From the NCBI RefSeq assembly GCF_016917355.1, contig NZ_CP070304.1:4898001-4962000 (forward strand): a stretch of DNA of 64,000 nucleotides. Reading direction: 5' to 3'. This DNA comes from Glaciimonas sp. PAMC28666 (GTDB lineage Bacteria; Pseudomonadota; Gammaproteobacteria; Burkholderiales; Burkholderiaceae_D). The translations under genes and the position numbers were made by a program. Within the stretch, counting starts at the first letter, position 1. Every line of letters starts with the position of its first letter. Below the pieces are notes generated by a model. That model ran no database searches. It was not told the DNA's origin and saw nothing but the letters and a program-made list of their open reading frames with translations. Below are positions 9,676 to 18,673 of the stretch, in pieces.

Positions 9676-9927
9676 ATGAAAAAAACACTATTGATCGCTT
9701 CCCTGTTGGCTTTGGCTCTGGCTGCTTGCGGTAAAAAAGACGACGCTGCTGCTCCTGCTGCAGACGCACCTGCTGCTTCTATGACTGCTCCAGCTGCTTC
9801 GACACCTGACGCTACTGCGCCAGCTGCTTCGACACCTGACGCTGCTGCTCCAGCTGCTTCGACACCTGACGCTGCTGCTCCAGCTGCTTCAACACCTGAC
9901 GCTGCTGCTCCAGCTGCTTCTAAGTAA
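9676..9927 (+). CDS. Small Ala/Pro-rich repeat lipoprotein
   Basis: An 83-residue protein starting at an ATG with an AAGGA site just upstream (ctgaaggaatatcc). It has a short lipoprotein signal (MKKTLLIAS, then LALAAC) with the lipidated cysteine at residue 18, followed by GKKDDAAAP. The rest is a low-complexity Ala/Pro/Ser/Thr/Asp chain built from a 10-residue unit, APAASTPDAA. There is no folded domain. It is flanked by its own promoter and terminator, so it is monocistronic and probably well expressed. Such chains may act as extended surface or periplasmic linkers. The role is unknown. Confidence 0.85.
   Translation: MKKTLLIASLLALALAACGKKDDAAAPAADAPAASMTAPAASTPDATAPAASTPDAAAPAASTPDAAAPAASTPDAAAPAASK
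9790..9921 (+). repeat. 30-base tandem repeat, four copies plus a partial
   Basis: Units begin at 9790, 9820, 9850 and 9880, with 12 bases of a fifth at 9910. The core is ccagctgcttc-acacctgacgct. Copies differ at only a few positions, which indicates recent duplication. Because 30 is divisible by three, copy number changes protein length without a frameshift. Confidence 0.95.
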
Positions 9928-9941
9928 TATTTGCTGTACTG

Positions 9942-9970
9942 AAAAAGCCGACCCAAGGGTCGGCTTTTTT
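9942..9970 (+). terminator. Rho-independent terminator after the lipoprotein gene
   Basis: Perfect stem aaaaagccgaccc/gggtcggcttttt (9942-9954 and 9957-9969) with a 2-base gap and T tract, 15 bases after the stop codon. The A-rich left arm also gives a T run on the minus strand, so it may serve the MBL gene as well. Confidence 0.93.
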
Positions 9971-10123
9971 GTTGTAAAAGCACCAAAAAGAAGTGCAATT
10001 ACGAAGTAAACACCCCTATTTTTGGCATCGTTTTGTAACCAGATGTAATAGCCGGAAAGCGTAAGTTTTAGGGAAAACGCGCACGAAACCATTGTCTGCC
10101 GATCTGCAGCCGACCTTCTGCCA

Positions 10124-10924
10124 TCAAATATCGATCCAATCGAACCCATCATCCTGGCAGGCAATCGTTAATTCTGTGGTCGGATTAATTCTGCCCCGCT
10201 GTAATGCAGCCAGTGCAAGCGCCGGCGCGTTATTTCTTGCGCTTAAATGTGCACCGATGACCTTACGCAGCAATGACTGATCCAATGCTGCCAGGATGTC
10301 CGCAGCAGCGTCGTTTGAGAGATGACCGTATTCGCCACCGATGCGGCGTTTAAGAGACGGCGGGTAGGCCGAATCGCGGAGCATCTGTTGATCATGATTG
10401 CACTCCAGCACAAGGGCATGGCAACCACCTAAAGCACGAATCAAATGATCTGTGGATTTACCTGCATCCGTCAGCACGCCCAATCGCGAGTTACCGTCAC
10501 TGGCGACATACTGCACCGGTTCACGCGCGTCGTGAGGCACAGTATACGGGGTTAATTGGAGATCACCGATACCAACAGTTTCCCCATCACGACAAAAGTG
10601 CGTCTGTACCGCGCTATGGAATTTGGGAGAGTTTAAGACCGCTTGGTAGGTCCCATGCGTAAGCCATACAGGTAATGCATAACGTCGTGCCAATTTGAAG
10701 ACACCACCAATGTGATCCTGATGCTCATGGGTTACGACAATCGCTGTTAAGTCACTCGGTGCCAGAGCGAGTCTGGCCAGGCGACGTTCAGCCTCTTTAA
10801 TGCCAAAGCCACAATCCAACATGACGATGGTTGTGGCTTTGGTATCAATAGAAGGAACAGTAGTAGCACTGGAAATCAATAAAGCGTTTCCTTCGCTACC
10901 ACTTCCAAGGCTGGCAAATTTCAA
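10124..10924 (-). CDS. MBL-fold metallo-hydrolase (YycJ/WalJ-like)
   Basis: A 266-residue metallo-beta-lactamase-fold enzyme with the metal-binding motif H66-E-H68-Q-D70-H71 (VVTHEHQDHIGG). Later ligands lie in VPHDAREPV, GVLTDAGKSTDHL, ECNHDQQML and GEYGHLSNDAAAD. These blocks match the YycJ/WalJ-type subfamily, linked elsewhere to nucleic-acid or phosphodiester hydrolysis. The best start is a TTG at 10924, which gives MKFASLGSGSEGNALL as in relatives and has a taggat ribosome-binding region upstream; there is no earlier ATG. It is the last gene of the dapA-bamC-MBL run, a conserved order in Burkholderiales. Confidence 0.85.
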   Translation of the reverse strand: MKFASLGSGSEGNALLISSATTVPSIDTKATTIVMLDCGFGIKEAERRLARLALAPSDLTAIVVTHEHQDHIGGVFKLARRYALPVWLTHGTYQAVLNSPKFHSAVQTHFCRDGETVGIGDLQLTPYTVPHDAREPVQYVASDGNSRLGVLTDAGKSTDHLIRALGGCHALVLECNHDQQMLRDSAYPPSLKRRIGGEYGHLSNDAAADILAALDQSLLRKVIGAHLSARNNAPALALAALQRGRINPTTELTIACQDDGFDWIDI

Positions 10925-10995
10925 CGACTAATCCTAAATCGCAGTTACCTCGCAGAAAGATAGCGAGGTAACCGCAGAAACTGCTATCCAGACAA

Positions 10996-12168
10996 TTACT
11001 TAAGTTGCTCGTTCAACAAAGCAAGAATTTTGTCGCCTGCTGGTGAAGTTTCAGGTTGACCAGCATTGTTCTGCACTGCCACTTGACTGGCGGTTCCATC
11101 AGCCTTAACCGCTACCCGATAACGCGCAGCCGTCTTGTCATCCTTCTTGGAACTGGTGAACATTTTGGAAAAGAAACCAGCTGATTTCTTGTCTTTAGCA
11201 TCTTCACTTTGATCAACGTAGCGAACAAAATAAACACCTTGTGTACGATCACGGTCTTCTACGGTGAAGCCAACCCGATCAAGTGCCAGGCCAACACGTC
11301 GCCATGCACGGTCAACGCTCTCATCGACCGCAACATAACTAGTACCGGCAGGGCCTTTAACCAGTTTGGAGCGTGCTTGCAACGAAGGTGTGCTTGCGAT
11401 TGCCGCTTTCGCTTTCTCCTGATCCGCGCCGAGGCGCAACATCAAACGCGACAGGAACTCGGCCTCCAACTGTGGATCTTCAGGACGCGCAGTCCATATA
11501 CTGGTTTCTTTCGATGAACCAGTAAGCACTTCTTCCGCGCCGCGGTGACTGATGTACACCTCGGTCGTGCCGTTTGGACCGCGCTCAAGGCGCGTACGGA
11601 ACTTGTCACGTTCGCCCGTTGAGTAGATTGAGTCGAATACTTTTCCCAAAGTGTTACGCAGAAAGTCTTGCGGAATCTTGGCGCGATTTTCAGCCCAATC
11701 GGTTTCCATCACACCCGTTTCAGAATTCTCTGTGTTAATCAAGAAGCCTGAATCTTGCCAGAAGTCTTTCACCTTTGGCCACAACTTCTCAGGAGTGGAC
11801 TGTACGACCAACCAGCGCTGGGAACCGTCGCGCTCAATGCGCATGTCCGGCGTACCGTTCGGTGCAATCACAGCAGCATCGGCTGCAGGCTTAACGCCCT
11901 GTTGCAAGTTATACCCTGAAGCTGTGGCTGTTCCTTGATTTGATTCCGGAATTGCATAGCGATTTTCGCGCTGCAATTGGGTCAAGTCAGGTGGAATATC
12001 GAGCTTTGGCGTTTTGACCTTATCAGCGCTTTTATAGTCGATACGATCTGGCTCCATCATCGAATTGATCGAGGAGCAACCTGCCAAGCTGGTCAAGGCC
12101 AGAGTGAAAACAAGATTACGTTGAAAAACACTGCGTGATGTCGAAGGAATGTTCTTGCGAATAGTCAT
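10996..12168 (-). CDS. bamC: Outer membrane protein assembly factor BamC
   Basis: A 390-residue outer-membrane lipoprotein of the BAM complex. The signal peptide ends in the lipobox LAGC, with Cys at residue 31. The unstructured BamD-binding segment follows (DYKSADKVKTPKLDIPPDLT and RENRYAIPE). Two helix-grip domains then appear, the first around GSQRWLVVQSTPEKLWPKVKDF and the second around SYVAVDESVDRAWRRVGLALD, with VEDRDRTQGVYFVRYVD. The linker is lysine-rich (KDKKSAGFFSKMFTSSKKDD). It lies directly downstream of dapA, the order also seen in E. coli (dapA-bamC), so the two are probably co-transcribed. Confidence 0.95.
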   Translation of the reverse strand: MTIRKNIPSTSRSVFQRNLVFTLALTSLAGCSSINSMMEPDRIDYKSADKVKTPKLDIPPDLTQLQRENRYAIPESNQGTATASGYNLQQGVKPAADAAVIAPNGTPDMRIERDGSQRWLVVQSTPEKLWPKVKDFWQDSGFLINTENSETGVMETDWAENRAKIPQDFLRNTLGKVFDSIYSTGERDKFRTRLERGPNGTTEVYISHRGAEEVLTGSSKETSIWTARPEDPQLEAEFLSRLMLRLGADQEKAKAAIASTPSLQARSKLVKGPAGTSYVAVDESVDRAWRRVGLALDRVGFTVEDRDRTQGVYFVRYVDQSEDAKDKKSAGFFSKMFTSSKKDDKTAARYRVAVKADGTASQVAVQNNAGQPETSPAGDKILALLNEQLK

Positions 12169-12225
12169 GTGAATGCAGAATGAAAGGAACGAGAAAAATT
12201 CTAGAGAAACGCCTGTCAGCGCAGC

Positions 12226-13104
12226 TTATTTTAATACACCTGATTCGTGCAATGCGGCACGAACCGGGGCGTGAAATTCCGGAGACAACGGCACCAGAGG
12301 CAAGCGTACGCCCGGTGGAATTAAACCCATTTCACACAATGCCCATTTAGCGGCGACCGGATTAGGTTCAACAAATAATTGCACATGTAACGGCAACAAT
12401 TTATTGTTTAATTTGATTGCCTCAGCAACATCGCCTTTAATTGCCGCTACGCATAGCAGGTGCATATCACGCGGAGCAACGTTAGCAGTGACTGAAATAT
12501 TTCCCTTGCCACCGCAGAACATCAGGGCCATTGCGGTCGGATCATCACCGGAATACACCGCAAAATCCGCTGGTGCCAAACGCAGCAAGTCGGTTCCACG
12601 AGCAATATTACCGGTCGCATCTTTAACACCGATAATGCCCGGAATCTGCGCCAGACGCAAAATGGTTTCATTGCTCATATCGGCAACTGTACGGCCGGGA
12701 ACGTTATAGAGAATAACAGGAAGATCCACCGACTCGGCGATTTTCTTAAAGTGTTGGAACATTCCCTCTTGCGTTGGCTTATTGTAATAAGGCACAACCT
12801 GCAACGAGGCATCCGCACCAACCTCTTTCGCATAGCGCGTCAGATTGATGGCTTCAGCGGTAGAGTTACCGCCGGTGCCTGCAATGATCGGAATACGTTT
12901 GGCAGCATGTTCCACTGCAACTTTAATTAATTCACAATGCTCTGCGACCGGAAGCGTTGGCGACTCACCCGAAGTGCCGACAATAACAATAGCGTCGGTA
13001 CCTTCAGCAATGTGCCAGTCAATGAGCTTACGTAAGCTTGGCAAATCAAGGCTGCCGTCCGAATGCATGGGAGTAACGATTGCAACGATGCTACCTTGGA
13101 TCAT
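12226..13104 (-). CDS. dapA: 4-hydroxy-tetrahydrodipicolinate synthase
   Basis: A 292-residue enzyme, the standard DapA length. It condenses pyruvate with aspartate semialdehyde, the first committed step to diaminopimelate and lysine. The Schiff-base lysine is K161 (GVKDATGN) and the catalytic tyrosine is Y133 (LYNVPGRT). GTSGESPTL and GTGGNST are further signatures. The start is the ATG at 13104 ([13 protein letters not shown]); an in-frame start at 13200 would add 32 hydrophobic residues foreign to the family. bamC follows 57 bases downstream. The asd gene for the preceding step lies at 39499-40632. Confidence 0.96.
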   Translation of the reverse strand: MIQGSIVAIVTPMHSDGSLDLPSLRKLIDWHIAEGTDAIVIVGTSGESPTLPVAEHCELIKVAVEHAAKRIPIIAGTGGNSTAEAINLTRYAKEVGADASLQVVPYYNKPTQEGMFQHFKKIAESVDLPVILYNVPGRTVADMSNETILRLAQIPGIIGVKDATGNIARGTDLLRLAPADFAVYSGDDPTAMALMFCGGKGNISVTANVAPRDMHLLCVAAIKGDVAEAIKLNNKLLPLHVQLFVEPNPVAAKWALCEMGLIPPGVRLPLVPLSPEFHAPVRAALHESGVLK

Positions 13105-13303
13105 GATAGTCAATACGAAAGAGATAAAAACCTGATTGTAGCGGATCGCCGCAATTATGGGGAAATTCCGCTTGCAATTCAAATTAAAAAATAAATTCAA
13201 TTACGCGCCTGCTTGCGAGGGATTTACCCCTCAGCAAATCAATCGCCAATGAAAACCCTGATACGACTTGTCTGATTCCGCGCAAACTGCAGCGCAAATA
13301 GTC

Positions 13304-13927
13304 TTAATCGAGTTGTAGACCGCCAAGAGAACGACCAGTTCCTTTTACCGCAAGAATGCGCTGAATCATTGCCGGTTTGGGCCGCGTAACATAACCTTCC
13401 TCGTATGCCAGAACATGCCAGCTATTCATGGTATCGGCCGCTAACCATTGCAACAGCTCTCCAGTCATCAACAAGAACTCGGGATTACTCGGCCTGCCAA
13501 ACTGTTGATTGCCGTCGGCAAAGGTCTCGTATAGCAAGACACCCTGATCGGCAATACTATTGAGTAACAAGGAAACTAACGGGCGGTGCAGGTAATTTGT
13601 CACCACGACCCCGGAAAACCGGGCTGGTTGAAACAACTCGGCGAGCGCAAGATCATCGCCCGCTTCCAGATCAATCAGTTGCGTGGTGATCCCTTTTGCC
13701 GAGATTTCTGCGAGCACGCCTGGATTACGATCAACGGCCAACATATTTTTGCCCGCCGCAGTTAGATATTTACTGTGGCGACCGTCCCCACAGGCCAGAT
13801 CGAGCACCTGCGCAGCTGGAATTACCGCCCCAAAACGGCGGACCCAGCTGGATACAGGCATCACCATCGTCGTTGTTGTTGTTGTTGTTATTGTTGTGGT
13901 CATTGTCGTTGCCGGCTTAACCGTCAT
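13304..13927 (-). CDS. Class I SAM-dependent methyltransferase
   Basis: Up to 207 residues. The SAM-binding motif I is VLDLACGDGRHSKYL, followed by MLAVDRNP (motif II acidic end) and a region ending VVTNYLHRPL. The substrate cannot be named. The protein resembles small tellurite-resistance TehB-like or UbiE-like methyltransferases. The N-terminus is uncertain: from the ATG at 13927 the first 20 residues are MTVKPATTMTTTITTTTTTT, encoded by a trinucleotide microsatellite. A start at the ATG after that tract (near 13867 or 13861, MVMPVSSWVRRFG or MPVSS) would give about 185-187 residues. It starts 25 bases after trpS ends and is probably co-transcribed with it. Confidence 0.78.
   Translation of the reverse strand: MTVKPATTMTTTITTTTTTTMVMPVSSWVRRFGAVIPAAQVLDLACGDGRHSKYLTAAGKNMLAVDRNPGVLAEISAKGITTQLIDLEAGDDLALAELFQPARFSGVVVTNYLHRPLVSLLLNSIADQGVLLYETFADGNQQFGRPSNPEFLLMTGELLQWLAADTMNSWHVLAYEEGYVTRPKPAMIQRILAVKGTGRSLGGLQLD
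13869..13910 (-). repeat. Trinucleotide (GTT/AAC) microsatellite at the methyltransferase 5' end
   Basis: About fourteen near-perfect triplets (cgttgttgttgttgttgtta on the plus strand, continuing imperfectly). On the minus strand this encodes the poly-Thr N-terminus or lies in the 5' leader, depending on which ATG is used. Confidence 0.85.
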
Positions 13928-13952
13928 CGTTTAAGCGCCTTAAGGCTAGATA

Positions 13953-15155
13953 TCAGCTATAGCTCAGCCCCATAGCCTCACGCACGTCGCGCATCGTATC
14001 CTGCGCCAATTTGCGAGCGTGATCTGCACCGTCCGCGACAATCGCCCGTACCAGGGATGGATCGTCCAGATACTGTTGGGCGCGTTCATGCATCGGCTCT
14101 TGCTCCTGGACGATCGCGTCAATTACCGGTTGTTTGCATTCCAGACAACCAATACCAGCCGAACGGCAGCCTTTTGCGGCCCACTCTTGCGTCGGAAGAT
14201 CAGAATACACCAGGTGAAATTGCCATACCGGACACTTGGACGGCTCGCCTGGGTCAGTGCGCCGTACGCGGGCCGGATCAGTCGGCATTGTCCGCACTTT
14301 CTTGGTAACGATGTCTTTATCGTCTCGTAAAGCGATGGAATTGCCATAGCTCTTTGACATCTTCTGCCCATCAAGACCTGGCAGACGGGAAGCGTCTGTC
14401 AACAGCGCTTGAGGCTCGGACAGAATCAATTTCCGGCTTCCTTCGAGAAACCCAAACAACCGCTCGCGATCAATCATGGAGAGATTTTGGGCATCGTCAA
14501 GCATGGCTTTGGCTTGCTCCAAGGCCTCTTCGCTGCCTTTTTGCTGAAAATCGACCCGCAATTCGTTGTATAGCTTGGCACGCTTGCTACCCAGCTTTTT
14601 CACCGCATCCTGCGCTTTTTGTTCAAAACCCTTCTCTTTGCCATAAAGATGATTGAAGCGACGCGCAATTTCTCGCATCATTTCAATATGCGGGACCTGA
14701 TCGTCACCTACTGGCACTTGCGTAGCGCGGTAAATCAGCACATCGGCAGCTTGTAGCAAGGGGTATCCGAGGAAACCGTAAGTTGCCAGATCCCGATCGG
14801 CAAGCTTCTCTTGCTGATCTTTATAGGTTGGAACCCGTTCCAACCAACCGAGCGGTGTCGCCATTGATAACAACAGATGCAGTTCTGCGTGTTCCGGCAC
14901 TTTTGACTGGATAAACAATGTTGATTGCGAAGGGTCGACGCCTGCGGCAAGCCAATCAATCAACATATCCCACGTACTGGTTTCGATCTGGCTAGGATCG
15001 TCGTAATGCGTGGTCAACGCGTGCCAGTCAGCGACAAAAAACAAACAAGGCAATTCGGATTGCAATCGAACCCAGTTTTTCAAAGCGCCGTGATAATGGC
15101 CCAAATGCAAGGCGCCAGTGGGGCGCATGCCAGATACAACGCGATCAGGATACAT
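13953..15155 (-). CDS. trpS: Tryptophanyl-tRNA synthetase
   Basis: A 400-residue class I aminoacyl-tRNA synthetase that charges tRNA-Trp. The HIGH-type motif is LHLGHYHG (about residues 16-23) and the KMSKS motif is GQKMSKSYGN. It is longer than the ~334-residue E. coli enzyme because of a lysine-rich insertion (LYGKEKGFEQKAQDAVKKLG) and a C-terminal region with several Cys (GCRSAGIGCLECKQ). This longer form is common in Burkholderiales. The M50 protease gene ends 48 bases upstream and the methyltransferase gene follows, so it is part of a minus-strand run. Confidence 0.95.
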   Translation of the reverse strand: MYPDRVVSGMRPTGALHLGHYHGALKNWVRLQSELPCLFFVADWHALTTHYDDPSQIETSTWDMLIDWLAAGVDPSQSTLFIQSKVPEHAELHLLLSMATPLGWLERVPTYKDQQEKLADRDLATYGFLGYPLLQAADVLIYRATQVPVGDDQVPHIEMMREIARRFNHLYGKEKGFEQKAQDAVKKLGSKRAKLYNELRVDFQQKGSEEALEQAKAMLDDAQNLSMIDRERLFGFLEGSRKLILSEPQALLTDASRLPGLDGQKMSKSYGNSIALRDDKDIVTKKVRTMPTDPARVRRTDPGEPSKCPVWQFHLVYSDLPTQEWAAKGCRSAGIGCLECKQPVIDAIVQEQEPMHERAQQYLDDPSLVRAIVADGADHARKLAQDTMRDVREAMGLSYS

Positions 15156-15203
15156 AATTAATGTGAGAAGTCAGAGTAGCAAAATGAAACAAAAGGAACT
15201 GCC

Positions 15204-15893
15204 TTAACGCAGCAGCATTAGCAACGGTGTCACGATCCATTGTAAAACACTCGAGGCAATATGCATCAATGGCGTAATCCATACCGCATATAGCGTAGGT
15301 TGATCACCGAATTGTGGCAATTTTATTAACAGTAGCGCCAACACGATGAAGAAACCGTACGGCTCAATTTTGGCAAGCTTATAGGCATACTTGTGCGGCA
15401 ATATGCTGAACAAAATGCGACCGCCGTCCAACGGGGGCAGCGGAAACAAATTCAGGGCAAACAAGACCAAATTAATTCGGATACCAGCTTGCGCCATCAT
15501 GACAAAGAAATTCTTGGTTTCTGAACCTGAGGCCGCCAACCCAATCAACAACAACATCCAGCCAAGCGCCATGACCAAATTGGCGGCCGGCCCGGCCAGC
15601 GCCACCCACGCCATATCCCGCTTAGGCTTACGCAATCCGCCGAAATTAACGGGAACCGGCTTTGCATACCCGAACAGAAACGCTCCGCCAGTTGAAAAAT
15701 ACATCAACAACGGAATCAGAACAGTACCGAAGGGGTCGATGTGTTTTATCGGATTGAGACTCATGCGTCCAAGCATGTACGCAGTCGAGTCGCCGAAGTA
15801 CTTGGCGGCGTAAGCATGGGCCGCTTCGTGCAGCGTTATGGCGAAAAGCATCGGTAATGCAAGTACGGCGATTGTTTGAATTAGTTCGTTCAT
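15204..15893 (-). CDS. Site-2 protease family (M50) membrane metalloprotease
   Basis: A 229-residue integral membrane zinc protease with no PDZ domain. The zinc motif H22-E23-A-A-H26 lies in the first membrane segment (ITLHEAAHAYAAKYFGD), and the third ligand is the Asp of LFPLPPLDGGR. LGRMSLNPIKHIDPFGT is the conserved loop between them. At least four further hydrophobic segments are visible. This minimal M50 type is conserved next to trpS and a YciO-like gene in Burkholderiales. The substrate is unknown, and this is not RseP. Confidence 0.88.
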   Translation of the reverse strand: MNELIQTIAVLALPMLFAITLHEAAHAYAAKYFGDSTAYMLGRMSLNPIKHIDPFGTVLIPLLMYFSTGGAFLFGYAKPVPVNFGGLRKPKRDMAWVALAGPAANLVMALGWMLLLIGLAASGSETKNFFVMMAQAGIRINLVLFALNLFPLPPLDGGRILFSILPHKYAYKLAKIEPYGFFIVLALLLIKLPQFGDQPTLYAVWITPLMHIASSVLQWIVTPLLMLLR

Positions 15894-16004
15894 TAGCAGA
15901 ATTTTAACAGAGAGGCACAGACGCCCAACAGATTCGGAACAAATGACCGGTTAAAATCATTTGCTAAAAAAGGGTAACACGGATTAATTGTATTTTGGCA
16001 TTAC

Positions 16005-16631
16005 TTACGCCAGGCCAAATACCTTAATATCGCCGCGTCCCTGCCGAATTAACATCGGTTCATCGTCCGTTAAATCAATTACCGTGGTGGGCTCAAGGCT
16101 ACAAGCGCCACATTCAATGACCAGTTCGACCTGTTTTTCCAGCTGATCACGAATCTCGTCGGCTTCAGTCAGCGGCAATCCACTACCCGGCAAAATCAGT
16201 GTGGTGCCGATCAGCGGCTGTCCTAATTCTTCCAGCAACGCTTGTACCACTACGCTTTCCGGCACGCGCAGGCCGATGGTTTTTCGTGACGGGTGGCTCA
16301 AGCGGCGCGGCACTTCTTTGGAAGCCCCAAGGATAAACGTGTAAGGGCCCGGTGTTCCGCTTTTCAGGAGTCGAAATTGACGGTTATCGATCTTGGCGTA
16401 TTCCGAGATTTCGCTCAAATCTTTGCACAACAATGTCAAATGATGTTTGTCGTCCACCCCACGAATCCGGCGCATGCGTTCGACCGCATCTTTGTTATCA
16501 AGCTGACATACCAAGGCATAACAGCAATCTGTCGGCAAAGCGACGATGCCGCCGGACTGAATAATCTGTACCGCCTGCTTAATCAAACGCAGTTGCGGAT
16601 TTTCAGGATGAATGTGAAAAAATTGGCTCAT
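16005..16631 (-). CDS. YciO/YrdC/Sua5-family protein
   Basis: A 208-residue protein of the Sua5/YciO/YrdC fold (RIIKQ-type N-terminus; SGGIVALPTDCCYALVCQ; KHHLTLLCKDLSEISEYAKI; GPYTFILGASKEVPRRL; KTIGLRVPE). These match the YciO branch. TsaC/YrdC of this fold makes threonylcarbamoyl-AMP for tRNA t6A, but YciO has weaker or no such activity, so the role is uncertain. The C-terminal Sua5 domain is absent. It lies between the M50 gene and htpX with an htpX terminator in front, so it has its own promoter or shares with the downstream genes. Confidence 0.88.
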   Translation of the reverse strand: MSQFFHIHPENPQLRLIKQAVQIIQSGGIVALPTDCCYALVCQLDNKDAVERMRRIRGVDDKHHLTLLCKDLSEISEYAKIDNRQFRLLKSGTPGPYTFILGASKEVPRRLSHPSRKTIGLRVPESVVVQALLEELGQPLIGTTLILPGSGLPLTEADEIRDQLEKQVELVIECGACSLEPTTVIDLTDDEPMLIRQGRGDIKVFGLA

Positions 16632-16650
16632 GGCTCGCTAACTCTCTAGA

Positions 16651-16683
16651 TATAAAAACGGCGATAGTCGATAGACTATCGCC
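16651..16683 (-). terminator. Terminator downstream of htpX
   Basis: Perfect 10-bp stem ggcgatagtc/gactatcgcc (16660-16669 and 16674-16683). Read on the minus strand it is followed by gTTTTTATA. It lies 48 bases past the htpX stop. Confidence 0.88.
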
Positions 16684-16730
16684 GCCCTGTTCCATTCCTT
16701 CGACGGCGGTTCGCCGCCCTATTTGAATGT

Positions 16731-17615
16731 TTACAGTGCTGTAACGTGAGGATTGCGTAACGCTGCAATCCGCTGTTCGATTGGGGGGTGACTTGAAAAC
16801 AAGGCCATAAAGCCGGGCTTGTCGTTAATCCCCATTGCTGCCATTGATTCCGGTAACGAAACAGCAGCACCACCACCGAGACGAGCTAATGCACGTTGCA
16901 TCGGCACGCTGCTACCCATTAATTTAGCCGAACCGGCATCAGCCCTAAATTCGCGGTGGCGGGAGAACCACGCAACGATTATCGAAGCGCCAATTCCCAG
17001 CACAATTTGCGTAACGATCACAGAAACGTAATAGCCAATCCCGGGACCGTCATTATTACCACGTGACATGGCGCGATCGACAGCATAACCAATAACACGA
17101 GACAAAAACACCACGAAAGTATTGAGAACACCCTGAATCAGCGTCATGGTGACGATATCGCCGTTCGCGATATGCGCAATTTCATGACCCAGCACCGCTT
17201 CAACTTCTTCCTTAGTCATGCTCTCAAGCAGACCGGTAGAAACCGCTACCAACGCAGAATTTTTAAAAGCGCCTGTGGCGAATGCGTTAGGGTCGCCTTG
17301 AAATACCGCCACCTCCGGCATGCCAATGCCTGCACGTTGCGCCAACTTGCTCACCGTGTCGACCAACCACACCTCGGTGGAATTGGACGGTGTCACAATC
17401 ACGTGGGCTCCGGTTGAGCGCTTCGCCATCCATTTACTGATTAATAATGAAAAGATGGAACCAGCGAACCCGACGATGAGCGAAAACACCATCAATTTAG
17501 GAATATCGAGACCACTACGCGTCAGAAAACGGTCCACGCCCAACAACGATAGGACGACGCTCAACACCAGCATTACTGCAATATTTGTGGCGAGGAACAG
17601 GAAAATTCGTTTCAT
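16731..17615 (-). CDS. htpX: Protease HtpX (M48 family, inner membrane)
   Basis: A 294-residue heat-shock membrane zinc protease that degrades misfolded membrane proteins alongside FtsH. The zinc motif is H144-E145-I-A-H148 ([13 protein letters not shown]). Two hydrophobic segments precede it (about 4-25 and 38-62) and two follow (around [12 protein letters not shown] and [23 protein letters not shown]). [12 protein letters not shown] supplies the third zinc ligand (Glu/Asp region), and [13 protein letters not shown] is the conserved end. The ATG at 17615 has a taggag site 8 bases upstream; the TTG two codons earlier is less likely. A strong terminator follows. Confidence 0.95.
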   Translation of the reverse strand: MKRIFLFLATNIAVMLVLSVVLSLLGVDRFLTRSGLDIPKLMVFSLIVGFAGSIFSLLISKWMAKRSTGAHVIVTPSNSTEVWLVDTVSKLAQRAGIGMPEVAVFQGDPNAFATGAFKNSALVAVSTGLLESMTKEEVEAVLGHEIAHIANGDIVTMTLIQGVLNTFVVFLSRVIGYAVDRAMSRGNNDGPGIGYYVSVIVTQIVLGIGASIIVAWFSRHREFRADAGSAKLMGSSVPMQRALARLGGGAAVSLPESMAAMGINDKPGFMALFSSHPPIEQRIAALRNPHVTAL

Positions 17616-17824
17616 GCGCAAGACTCCTAAGTGGGGTTGTTATGTAAATGAGACCGTTATGATCAATTTCAAGGGACGCCCCTTCGACAGCGACCTCGTA
17701 ACAACGTTCTCTATTTTTTAACTACCCTGCCTCGGATTTTTCCAGGCAATCGATTTTCCAGCAACTTTGATCACACGCTGGGCGCATCGCCCCACATTAG
17801 AAATGCGGCCAGACCAATGCTGCG

Positions 17825-18673
17825 CTAGGATTGTGCTTTCAACGCCCAATCGTGCCAGACCGGCACTACGCTATCAGGTAACGGCGGCAACGCTCCCAAG
17901 TCAACACGCGACTCCCCGGGGCTATGGAAATCAGAGCCCCGTGAGGCCAGAAAACCGTAGGTCGCGGCCACTTTGGCATATTCGACATATTGATCTGGCG
18001 AGTGACTGCCGGTGTTGACTTCAATCGCCTTCCCGCCCAATTGCTTAAACTCGTCGAAGAAAGCGCCAAACGCGACGTCGCTGAGACTATAGCGGCCCGG
18101 ATGGGCAACCACCGCAATGCCGCCGGCCCCGCGTATCCAGTTAACCGCCTGCGTCAGACTTGCCCACCGATGCGGCACGTAACCTGGTTTTCCTTCGGTT
18201 AAATAATGACGAAATACCTCATGCGTATCAGCGCAACGTCCAATTTCGACCAGATGACGAGCAAAGTGGGTGCGTGAAATCAGATCAGGATTACCCACAT
18301 GTTTGAGTGCTCCCTCAAAAGCATCCGGAATACCGATTGCGGCTAACTGCGCTGCCATGTCGCGGGCACGGCGTTCACGACCGCCGCGGGTTGCCGCTAA
18401 GCCTTCCAGTAACGTTTGATTGGTTTCGTCGATTTTTAATCCCACGATATGGATCGTATGATTCGCCCAAGTAATCGAAATTTCGACGCCCGTGACAAAC
18501 TGCAGGTCGAGCGCCTGCGCGGCAGCGCGCGCTTCGGCGATACCACCAACCTCGTCATGATCGGTCAATGCCCAGACATCGACGCCATTGGCTTTGGCGC
18601 GTGCCGCGACCGCCGCTGGCGTTAAGATACCGTCGGAAATATTCGAGTGGCAATGGAGGTCTATATTTAACAT
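17825..18673 (-). CDS. PHP-domain phosphoesterase (YciV/TrpH, RNase AM-like)
   Basis: A 282-residue PHP metal-dependent phosphoesterase. Metal ligands are visible in order: IDLHCHSNISDG (H7, H9), ALTDHDEVGG, FVTGVEIS, the HFARHL region, VVAHPGRYS, and SRGSDFHSPGE near the end. These match the YciV/TrpH family, in which E. coli YciV (RNase AM) matures 5' ends of rRNA and hydrolyses 3',5'-nucleoside bisphosphates. The ATG at 18673 is chosen because it gives the family N-terminus MLNIDLHCHS; the frame extends to a TTG at 18688. No neighbour is close enough for a clear operon. Confidence 0.88.
   Translation of the reverse strand: MLNIDLHCHSNISDGILTPAAVAARAKANGVDVWALTDHDEVGGIAEARAAAQALDLQFVTGVEISITWANHTIHIVGLKIDETNQTLLEGLAATRGGRERRARDMAAQLAAIGIPDAFEGALKHVGNPDLISRTHFARHLVEIGRCADTHEVFRHYLTEGKPGYVPHRWASLTQAVNWIRGAGGIAVVAHPGRYSLSDVAFGAFFDEFKQLGGKAIEVNTGSHSPDQYVEYAKVAATYGFLASRGSDFHSPGESRVDLGALPPLPDSVVPVWHDWALKAQS

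Noticed and set aside
9624-9998. 124-residue Ala/Gly-rich frame on the minus strand
   Set aside because: Antisense to the repeat lipoprotein; its repeats (AAGAAASGVE) are just the reverse of the 30-base unit. The plus strand has a promoter, lipobox and terminator.
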